From contig JAILNW010000415.1 of NCBI GenBank assembly GCA_024691145.1, positions 1 through 7,610 on the forward strand: a stretch of 7,610 bases of DNA, in the 5' to 3' direction. Position numbers and translations under genes: made by a program. Origin of the DNA: Lachnospiraceae bacterium (lineage in GTDB: Bacteria; Bacillota; Clostridia; Lachnospirales; Lachnospiraceae). Positions within the stretch are counted from its first letter, which is position 1. Each line of letters begins with the position of its first letter. The notes beneath the pieces are model-generated. The model had not been told where the DNA came from, ran no database searches, and saw only the letters and a program-made list of their open reading frames with translations. Positions 1 through 5,743 of the stretch are shown one piece after another.

Positions 1-2
1 TA

Positions 3-31
3 ATTATATGTACAAAAAAACTGTACAAATT
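3..31 (-). promoter_or_regulatory. Possible promoter/operator for a gene beyond the left edge
   Basis: A perfect TATAAT (8-3, minus strand) with TTTGTA/TTGTAC-like sequence 14-15 nt upstream, a shorter spacing than usual. Two copies of the palindrome TGTACA (9-14 and 22-27) lie between and over these boxes, 13 bp apart, and a partial third (TGTAC) is at 49-53. The downstream gene is not in the window, so its target is unknown. Confidence 0.3.
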
Positions 32-106
32 AAACTCACCCTTTAAAGTGTACTATTAATTTCGAAAAAAATCAACACTAAATTAAAAAAAATTTTAAAA
101 ATAGAA

Positions 107-147
107 AAGCCATATATAACACGTTACTAACATATTATATATGGCTT
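107..147 (-). terminator. Intrinsic terminator of htrA
   Basis: A perfect 13-bp inverted repeat, AAGCCATATATAA (107-119) and TTATATATGGCTT (135-147), around a 15-nt loop, starting 18 nt past the htrA stop. On the minus strand it runs directly into TTTTCTATTTTT and a further T-rich stretch. Nothing in the AT-rich sequence between about 61 and 106 looks like a gene. Confidence 0.88.
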
Positions 148-165
148 ACTTATAGCTTTCAAATC

Positions 166-1605
166 TTATCTTTGTTCATAATCAGCTCTTGCACCTAAAG
201 TTACTTCTATAGTTTTTTCTTTATATTCTTCACCTGATCTTCTGTTAATTACAATCTCACATGTATAGCCTGCTTTTCTCTTGCTTAAAAGTTCCTGTAA
301 CTGCTGCATAGTTTTTACATCTCTTCCGTCAAACTTAGTAATAATATCTCCTCTTAATAGTCCTGCCTCATCTGCTGGAGAACCTTCTGAAACTTTAGAA
401 ACTGCAATGCCAGGGACCGCATTATATCTCTTTGCGCTTTCTTCATCTATGTCCTGACCTTTAATACCAAGATATCCTTTCTCACTGTCAGCAATCTCCT
501 CATAATTCATAAGTTCGTTGATAATAGGAATTGCTTTTGATATAGGAATTGCATATCCCATACCTTCTGTATCCTCAGAAACATACTTAACTGAATTAAT
601 ACCTATTACTTCACCCTTTGCATTAATCAAAGCACCACCACTGTTACCAGGATTAATGGCTGCATCTGTCTGAATAAGTGACATCGATGAATCTTCAACA
701 TCAATAGAACGATCTAATGCACTAATTACACCTACAGTAACTGACTGACCATATCCAAGTGCGTTACCAATAGCAATAGCCATCTGTCCTACTTTTGCAT
801 CATCAGAATTACCTAAAGAAGCTATCTTAATCTTAGCTAAAGTTTCCTTGTTAACTTTAGAAGTCTTAATTGCTACAACAGCAAGGTCTGCATATGAATC
901 AGTTCCCTTTACCTCTGCATCAACTTCGCTTTCATCGCAAAAAACAACTTTAACAGTCTTTGCATCATCTACAACATGATTATTCGTTGCAACAAGAATC
1001 TGAGAATCATTCTGTCCTATAATTATACCTGAACCACTGCCTTCAGCTTCTTCTTCATAAGATCTTCCAAAGAAATCCATTGTAGTACTGACAACAGTAC
1101 AATTAATTTTTACAATAGCAGGCATAACATTCTCGACAACATCAGCCACTGACTCACCATCGTTGTCAACATTGGAAGTTGTTAATGATGATATATTACC
1201 ACTTGATTCACCTTTAGACTTGCTTTCCTTAGTGGTTGTTGAGGGTGCCTGTGTTATACTTATGGCAGAGGCTTTTGTTGTATTTTTTTCATTATTCCTA
1301 AGTGCAGTAGCAATGCTTACAATCATTGCTATAACAAATACTGCTGCAGCCATATAACCTAAAGTTCTTACAATTAAACTCCCTTTATCCTCTTCGCCTG
1401 TACTATTAAGAACTTTCTCTGGAGAATTGTTCTTATCTTCTTCAACTTTTTCAACTTTTTCAGAAATCACTTCATTATCAGAGTCTGATCTTTCCTCAAG
1501 TTCTGAAATATATTCTTCAAGTTCATCCTTTGAATTACTCAAACTATTATCATCTATAACAGCCTCTTCTTTCTTTTTTTCAATATCATCAAAAATATCG
1601 CTCAT
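166..1605 (-). CDS. htrA: HtrA/DegP-type membrane serine protease with one PDZ domain
   Basis: A 479-residue S1C-family protease that degrades or refolds damaged exported proteins at the outer face of the membrane. An acidic cytoplasmic N-terminus (1-75, Glu/Asp/Ser-rich) precedes one membrane segment (about 79-101) and a Ser/Thr-rich linker (to about 150). The trypsin-like domain spans about 150-365. Its catalytic triad is intact: His210 in TNNHV, Asp240 in YADLAV and Ser322 in GNSGGAL. GSGSGIII and the oxyanion-loop region TDAAINPGNSGG also match the family. The single PDZ domain is at about 377-460 (GYLGI through SPADEAGLLRGDII), typical of Gram-positive HtrA. The start was moved three codons inside the longest frame because of the Shine-Dalgarno position. 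The gene is monocistronic, between the terminator at 1723-1756 and its own terminator. Its long acidic N-terminus is not part of the conserved core. Confidence 0.95.
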   Translation of the reverse strand: MSDIFDDIEKKKEEAVIDDNSLSNSKDELEEYISELEERSDSDNEVISEKVEKVEEDKNNSPEKVLNSTGEEDKGSLIVRTLGYMAAAVFVIAMIVSIATALRNNEKNTTKASAISITQAPSTTTKESKSKGESSGNISSLTTSNVDNDGESVADVVENVMPAIVKINCTVVSTTMDFFGRSYEEEAEGSGSGIIIGQNDSQILVATNNHVVDDAKTVKVVFCDESEVDAEVKGTDSYADLAVVAIKTSKVNKETLAKIKIASLGNSDDAKVGQMAIAIGNALGYGQSVTVGVISALDRSIDVEDSSMSLIQTDAAINPGNSGGALINAKGEVIGINSVKYVSEDTEGMGYAIPISKAIPIINELMNYEEIADSEKGYLGIKGQDIDEESAKRYNAVPGIAVSKVSEGSPADEAGLLRGDIITKFDGRDVKTMQQLQELLSKRKAGYTCEIVINRRSGEEYKEKTIEVTLGARADYEQR

Positions 1606-1613
1606 ATGAAACA

Positions 1614-1620
1614 CTCCTTT
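1614..1620 (-). promoter_or_regulatory. Shine-Dalgarno site deciding the htrA start
   Basis: AAAGGAG, 8 nt before ATG at 1605-1603. The in-frame GTG at 1614-1612 overlaps the last base of this site and cannot use it, so the ATG is the start. Confidence 0.87.
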
Positions 1621-1671
1621 ATCTATGTATCAACTTAAATTATAATCTTTTGTTTTTATATTAAAAGTTTA

Positions 1672-1700
1672 ACAATAAAATATGTTCACTTTGTGTTCAA
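1672..1700 (-). promoter_or_regulatory. Candidate promoter of htrA
   Basis: TTGAAC (1700-1695), 17 nt, then TATTGT (1677-1672), each matching four of six consensus positions. A second option is a perfect TATAAT at 1644-1639 with only a poor -35 (CTTTTA at 1667-1662), which would suit an activator-dependent promoter using the direct repeat upstream. I cannot choose between them from sequence. Confidence 0.4.
1683..1699 (-). promoter_or_regulatory. Candidate operator: TGAACA-N5-TGAACA direct repeat before htrA
   Basis: Two identical TGAACA words on the minus strand, spaced 11 bp start to start, about one helical turn. This is the usual layout for a dimer of an OmpR/PhoB-family response regulator. 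The upstream copy overlaps a candidate -35 box. Regulation of Gram-positive htrA genes by such systems (CssRS, CiaRH) is established knowledge; its use here is inference. Confidence 0.4.
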
Positions 1701-1722
1701 TTATTGAAAAAAAATACATAAT

Positions 1723-1756
1723 GAAAAACTTACCGCCCTGAGGTGGTAAGTTCTTC
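1723..1756 (-). terminator. Intrinsic terminator after the PRTase-like gene
   Basis: On the minus strand GAAGAACTTACC (1756-1745) pairs with GGTAAGTTTTTC (1734-1723), a 12-bp stem with one G-U pair and a further CC/GG inside past an A-C mismatch. It starts 7 nt after the stop codon. T-rich sequence follows, including eight T at 1714-1707. The plus-strand version of the stem is also strong, but there is no plus-strand gene to terminate. Confidence 0.82.
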
Positions 1757-1763
1757 ACTATTA

Positions 1764-2408
1764 TTATAACTTTGTATATCCGTTACTATTAACTATAGCA
1801 TCAATCTTTCTTTGAGCTTTGCAATTTGGACAACTCTTAAAATCATATGTTGAATATTCAGGCAAATCTGAATCTTCAAATATAGAATCTATTTCATATC
1901 CGTCTCGGCTCTTTCTGCTGGCACTGAATATAGCTGATATTCCAACTATATTACCACCATAATACTGAATACATTCTATACATCTGTTAATTGTCTTGCC
2001 TGTTGTTGCCGAAGCTACAAGAAGAACTATATTCTTATTCCATATTAAGGACTGAATGTTATCTCTAAAAACCATCTGTCCATTAATATTATACTCGGGA
2101 TTAACAACGCTTATTCCAGTATTCTTATTGATTGCTCCAACTCCGTTAGCTGCTAACTCCATGGCCATAAAACCACCTATCATCTCACAGTTGTCCATAC
2201 ATACAATTGTATCAACCTGCTTTGATGTTACATACTTCTGAGCTAATACTTTGGCTGCTTCTGCTGCCACAACCTGGTTACACTTTACACTAGTCATATC
2301 AATATAATAATTAACATGTGAATGACTTGTTGCAAAATGTCCCGGAATAACACTAATTGAAACCTTCTTATCCTTATTTGACTTAATAACCTGAGCTCTG
2401 CTTTCCAT
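1764..2408 (-). CDS. Orotate phosphoribosyltransferase-like protein with degenerate PRPP loop
   Basis: A 214-residue cytoplasmic protein of the type I phosphoribosyltransferase superfamily, most like PyrE, which makes OMP from orotate and PRPP. Visible fold elements are the strand IVCMDNCEMIGGFMA (68-82), a hood/substrate region to about 120, and the PRPP-loop position NIVLLVASATTGKTI (126-140). In active enzymes this loop carries two adjacent acidic residues before the TTG(x)T turn; here they are Ala132 and Ser133. The C-terminal part is also unusual: CPNC at 193-196, then KIDAIVNSNGYTKL, like a shortened zinc-knuckle or redox pair. I recall similar tails on clostridial proteins annotated as PyrE, so this is probably a conserved subfamily and not a decaying gene. 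It could be a low-activity enzyme, a different PRTase or a ligand-sensing regulator. No pyrimidine genes are nearby. It has its own promoter and terminator. Confidence 0.8.
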   Translation of the reverse strand: MESRAQVIKSNKDKKVSISVIPGHFATSHSHVNYYIDMTSVKCNQVVAAEAAKVLAQKYVTSKQVDTIVCMDNCEMIGGFMAMELAANGVGAINKNTGISVVNPEYNINGQMVFRDNIQSLIWNKNIVLLVASATTGKTINRCIECIQYYGGNIVGISAIFSASRKSRDGYEIDSIFEDSDLPEYSTYDFKSCPNCKAQRKIDAIVNSNGYTKL

Positions 2409-2416
2409 AATAATGT

Positions 2417-2421
2417 CCTCC
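2417..2421 (-). promoter_or_regulatory. Shine-Dalgarno site deciding the PRTase-like start
   Basis: GGAGG lies 8 nt before the ATG at 2408-2406. It overlaps the upstream in-frame ATG at 2423-2421, which has no ribosome-binding site of its own. The true start is therefore five codons inside the longest open frame. Confidence 0.85.
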
Positions 2422-2451
2422 ATTCACATAGTACAAACTACTCATATATTG

Positions 2452-2480
2452 ATTTTATCACAATTGTAAAGAATTGTAAA
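2452..2480 (-). promoter_or_regulatory. Promoter of the PRTase-like gene (extended -10)
   Basis: TTTACA (2480-2475) and TAAAAT (2457-2452) are separated by 17 nt, each with five of six consensus positions. The -10 box is preceded by TG one base away, as in extended -10 promoters. It begins only 5 nt after the stop of the surface-protein gene. The -35 sequence is duplicated as TTTACAATT twice, 10 bp apart. Expected start of transcription is near 2445. Confidence 0.65.
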
Positions 2481-2485
2481 CTATA

Positions 2486-5400
2486 TTACTTTTGTTTTTT
2501 TCTGCCTATTGTATGAGGCTTCTGTGTTACCTTTGGAATGCTTGTTTCTTCTGGTTCTTCTGTAACTAAAGGAACCTCTGTTTTCTCAGGGCTTTCAGTA
2601 ACCTCAGGTGCTTCTGTTTCATCAGTATCATCTGAAGAACGAAGTTCTCTTACAAGGTTATTAATAATATCATACTCATAGGTAATAATCTCACCATCAT
2701 TAGTTACTTCATATATGAGACGGTTCTTTTCATCAAATCTTGTAACATGTACCTTAGAATTACTGTCCTCTGCCTTTGTAATATTAAGATTTGCATCATA
2801 TGAATAATTAGTTATAACTGAATCTTTGTCCTTCTTTTCAAGTAAAATCTTATCCTTATTAAGTGTGTATGTAATTACATTGTCACCAGTCTTCTTTGTT
2901 ATAACAGTTGTTCCATCAATTGCAGAATCATTATATTCATATGTTGTATTTTCTTTATCTGTATATGAAATTACTCTGCCAAAGGCATCATATTCAGTAT
3001 TAAATAATACTTCACCAACTGTATTAGTTGCCATTATCATTCGATTATAATCATCATAAAGATAGTTCTCACCTCTGCCATCAGCTTCACTAATAGAAGT
3101 AAGACGGCCTTTTTCATCATATGACAGATTAGTTATAATAACTAAATCATCTGTAATCTTATTAACTCGCTTCTGTTCATCCAATGTCATAACAAGATAT
3201 TGTGAATTCTCTATATTCTTAAGAGTAATCATTGTATCTTCATATATAACTTCAACTCCACTGCCTGAATTATCTGTAACCTTAATTAATTTTCCCTCTG
3301 CATTAAAAGTATAAACCTTATTCATATTAAAGTTCACAGTATAAGTTCCATCAGCATATTTTCTCAATATATCATTTTTGTGAAGAATATTGTCTGATAT
3401 ATATTTATCTGACTCAAGAGATTTTATATCAATCTCTTTCTCTGGTTCTTCCGTTGCTTCTGGTTTCTCTGTTAAAACAGGCTCTTCTGTCTCCGAAGCT
3501 TTTTCTGTTTCATCTGGCATAAATTCAATTTCATTATTTACACCATCTTCTAATATATATTCTTCATATTCCTCTGTATTCTCATCTGGAGAAGCAGTTT
3601 CTTCTGTTTCTTCTTTAATTTCCTCTTTAGCCTTTTCTTCTGTCTTCTTAGCCTTTTCTTCTATCACTTTCTTAACAGCATCATAAAATTCAAGGTCCTC
3701 TGAGTCTTTATCATCTGTTTTATGATAATCTACATAAGTTCCATTATCAACATATAATCTTACTAATGACTCATCTTCCTCTGTTTCCTCATTGTCAGCA
3801 ATCTCTTCAATATGCATATCGTAAACTGTTGAAATTCCTTTACCAAACATACTGTCTGCTGCCACATCTGAACTATATGACAAAGAAAAATCAAGTAAAG
3901 AATTATCGTTAAAGCCAACTTTATAATCTCTGTTTAATATACCTCCTGCGACATTAACAGGTGTCTTATCCACATGTTGTGATAATTTTTCAATTGTATC
4001 ACTGTCAACTAAAGCCACACCTGAATAAAGTTTAGTAACACCCATGTCTCTTCCTGACATAACGAGCTTATCTATACCTATTGAACCCGCTCCTTTACCA
4101 CAAGTAAACTCACTTATCTGATCAAAAGCCCAGTTTTTAGGCATCTTATAAGCCACATTGCCATTAAATGCTGTTGACATATCACTTACATAGCAGTAAG
4201 AAGCAAATCCCGCTTCACTTACTCTTGTACATGCATTTCTGCTGGCATAAATACCAACCTTATACTTGCTTCCATAAGAACTGAATCTGGCATTAATTGC
4301 TGCAAAATAAGGAATAATGTGACTAGTTACTACACTGTCATACATATCATAATCAACACCAAAATAAATAGTTGAGCCATATGGTATTCCAAGTGCAATT
4401 GCTGCCTTAATAGCTTCAATTGCATCAGTATTACCCTGCTCAATTGTAAAGTAGTCATTACCTCTTCCAATTGTCTGGTAAATAGGGATAATACTAAGTC
4501 CTGAATTAATAATCAGCTCTGCTTCCTCTTTTGTAAGATTCTTATCAAGTCCCCCCTGAACTTTAGTAAGATATCTTCCTACACTTGTATATCCAGCTTC
4601 TTTTAAAGTAGCAATAGTTGATTCATTAAGTCTTGTTGCCGTATCACATGCTGTACCACTTCTCTTCTTGTCACCACTGCTGACAAGTAAAGACTTCATA
4701 GTTGAGTTAGTTGTGATACCCTCATTATCTGGAAGTTTCATAAACTTCTGGAAAGCCTTCACACCTTCCTTTAAATCTTCATCATACTTTCCATCTAATT
4801 CAAATGCTTCATAATAACCATTTAAATATAAAGCGGCCTGAACAAGCTTAATAAGTTCTTCTTTGCCACAATTTTCATCTATTGTAGGACACTTTGATAA
4901 AGTACCATTACCAAAAATTCCATCAGGCTTTTTATATCCTTCCTCAATCTGCAATGCACAAATCAAAGCTTTATTAGTTTCTTTGGAATAAATACCATCA
5001 CACTGCTTTATTCCTATGTACTGTGAATACTTGTTATTAATATACTGCTGAATAGTTCTTACGTTGCTGTCTCCATTCTCAGCAAGTTTCATTACATCCT
5101 GGCTGAGCACCGACTTGAATATTTGTGGAGTTACAACACCATCAGCATTAAGACCTACATCAGTCTGTAACTTCTTAACAGCTCTCTTTGTCTGATAGTT
5201 ATAATTACCATCAACAACTCCAGCCTCATAACCTTTACAATATAAACCATACTGTAAAATTCTAATAACATTCTCTGATGCAGAGTCAGAATTTTCAATT
5301 ACAGGACAATTCTCCTCTGTATCCATACCAAACACACCGTCTGGATTATCATTACCCGTCTCTATCTGTAAAGCTCTAACCAATGCTTCCTGTGTTTCCT

Positions 5401-5623
5401 CATTAGTAGTATTCTCTTCATCGATTTCTACATAACCTTTTTTACCAGTATATGTGGCATTATACCACTGTTGAGCTTCAACAACGGCAACTTCAGGCTC
5501 TGGTTGTCTAAGATTACTTGCAATATAAACAGCAAGTCCTGCAAATATGACAAACAGTCCTGCAATTGTAATACCCTGTATACTTATAAAATGATTATCA
5601 GACTTTTTCTTATTTTTGCTCAT
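2486..5623 (-). CDS. Membrane-anchored surface protein: PG-binding repeats, DUF1906 domain and RHS/YD repeats
   Basis: A 1045-residue protein. A Lys-rich start and hydrophobic segment at 15-36 form a signal anchor, leaving the rest outside the cell. Residues 72-317 hold a duplicated peptidoglycan-binding region: the two copies share ALxxALQIExG, a DGxFG motif and a following Cys-Pro (Cys106, Cys245), each followed by a PG_binding_1-like unit (about 117-174 and 256-317). Residues about 322-532 match the DUF1906/Rv2525c glycoside-hydrolase-like TIM barrel, with CDT at 326-328, SVGRYLT at 347-353 and YFGVDYD at 420-426 as likely active-site strands. From about 567 an RHS-type head (LSYSSDVAADSMFGKG) leads into YD-like repeats (about 755-990: YDEKGRL, YDDYNRM, YDAFGRV, YDANLNI, FDEKNRL). 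Glu-rich segments at 605-620 and 655-735 interrupt it. The tail is TE(x)P-rich and ends basic, with no LPxTG and no toxin domain. A role in wall binding or wall hydrolysis is inferred. The ribosome-binding site is weak. Confidence 0.9.
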   Translation of the reverse strand: MSKNKKKSDNHFISIQGITIAGLFVIFAGLAVYIASNLRQPEPEVAVVEAQQWYNATYTGKKGYVEIDEENTTNEETQEALVRALQIETGNDNPDGVFGMDTEENCPVIENSDSASENVIRILQYGLYCKGYEAGVVDGNYNYQTKRAVKKLQTDVGLNADGVVTPQIFKSVLSQDVMKLAENGDSNVRTIQQYINNKYSQYIGIKQCDGIYSKETNKALICALQIEEGYKKPDGIFGNGTLSKCPTIDENCGKEELIKLVQAALYLNGYYEAFELDGKYDEDLKEGVKAFQKFMKLPDNEGITTNSTMKSLLVSSGDKKRSGTACDTATRLNESTIATLKEAGYTSVGRYLTKVQGGLDKNLTKEEAELIINSGLSIIPIYQTIGRGNDYFTIEQGNTDAIEAIKAAIALGIPYGSTIYFGVDYDMYDSVVTSHIIPYFAAINARFSSYGSKYKVGIYASRNACTRVSEAGFASYCYVSDMSTAFNGNVAYKMPKNWAFDQISEFTCGKGAGSIGIDKLVMSGRDMGVTKLYSGVALVDSDTIEKLSQHVDKTPVNVAGGILNRDYKVGFNDNSLLDFSLSYSSDVAADSMFGKGISTVYDMHIEEIADNEETEEDESLVRLYVDNGTYVDYHKTDDKDSEDLEFYDAVKKVIEEKAKKTEEKAKEEIKEETEETASPDENTEEYEEYILEDGVNNEIEFMPDETEKASETEEPVLTEKPEATEEPEKEIDIKSLESDKYISDNILHKNDILRKYADGTYTVNFNMNKVYTFNAEGKLIKVTDNSGSGVEVIYEDTMITLKNIENSQYLVMTLDEQKRVNKITDDLVIITNLSYDEKGRLTSISEADGRGENYLYDDYNRMIMATNTVGEVLFNTEYDAFGRVISYTDKENTTYEYNDSAIDGTTVITKKTGDNVITYTLNKDKILLEKKDKDSVITNYSYDANLNITKAEDSNSKVHVTRFDEKNRLIYEVTNDGEIITYEYDIINNLVRELRSSDDTDETEAPEVTESPEKTEVPLVTEEPEETSIPKVTQKPHTIGRKKQK
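3627..3662 (-). repeat. In-frame 21-bp-period direct repeat in the acidic linker
   Basis: A 15-bp word (TTAGCCTTTTCTTCT on the plus strand) occurs at 3627-3641 and 3648-3662, 21 bp apart. It encodes the repeated EEKAKK/EEKAKE stretch at about residues 655-670 of the surface protein. It looks like slippage-prone coding DNA that can change the linker length without breaking the frame. Confidence 0.7.
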
Positions 5624-5627
5624 ACCC

Positions 5628-5690
5628 TTACCTAACTGCCAAACTTCCCTGTCGCAGTTTCTTCCTTCCTATGTCTTGATTAGCCATCAT
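5628..5690 (-). CDS. Possible 20-codon upstream ORF (leader peptide)
   Basis: Between the lipoprotein and the surface-protein gene, tandem ATG codons (5690 and 5687) open a 20-codon frame. Its product begins MMANQDIGRKK and ends GSLAVR. Its TAA stop is only 4 nt before the ATG of the large gene and in a different frame. The large gene has only a weak ribosome-binding site, so ribosomes finishing this peptide could re-initiate there. The peptide is strongly basic. Against it, I see no good Shine-Dalgarno before the tandem ATG, and an open frame this short can arise by chance. It is listed as a candidate only. Confidence 0.25.
   Translation of the reverse strand: MMANQDIGRKKLRQGSLAVR
5634..5659 (-). 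promoter_or_regulatory. Short hairpin upstream of the surface-protein start
   Basis: AACTGC and GCAGTT form a perfect 6-bp inverted repeat around a 14-nt loop, ending about 10 nt before the ATG at 5623. There is no T-run after it, so it is not a terminator. It lies close enough to the start to affect translation. A second, weaker imperfect helix (5669-5673 with 5699-5703, inner pairs 5676-5680 with 5691-5695) sits just upstream. Together they suggest a structured leader, but the stems are short. Confidence 0.3.
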
Positions 5691-5743
5691 ATCAACGGCA
5701 TAGCTATTAAGTAACCAAACCTCAAATTATTATTAATCCTGAA

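Noticed and set aside
1163..1609. Two plus-strand open frames over the htrA N-terminal region
   Set aside because: They lie antisense to the well-supported htrA gene. One mirrors its membrane segment and the other its acidic N-terminus.
2461..2476. CAATT/AATTG inverted repeat as terminator of the surface-protein gene
   Set aside because: The arm is only five AT-rich pairs with no T-run and lies within the promoter of the next gene. I see no convincing terminator for the large gene.
2056..3050. Plus-strand frames opposite the PRTase-like and surface-protein genes
   Set aside because: They are antisense shadows with no promoter, ribosome-binding site or recognisable protein.
3390..3686. Plus-strand open frame of about 98 codons rich in Ser
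   Set aside because: It is the antisense of the Glu-rich coding region of the surface protein. The Ser/Phe-rich composition is what reverse-complemented Glu/Lys codons give, and there is no ribosome-binding site.
5621..5690. Frameshifted N-terminal extension of the surface protein
   Set aside because: The upstream frame ends in TAA before the ATG, and the protein already begins with a complete basic signal-anchor segment, so no extension is needed.
5624..5743. Cyclic-di-GMP or other known riboswitch in the leader of the surface-protein gene
   Set aside because: The CAGGGAA stretch briefly recalled the GEMM motif, but the paired core, the tetraloop/receptor and the expected spacing are missing.
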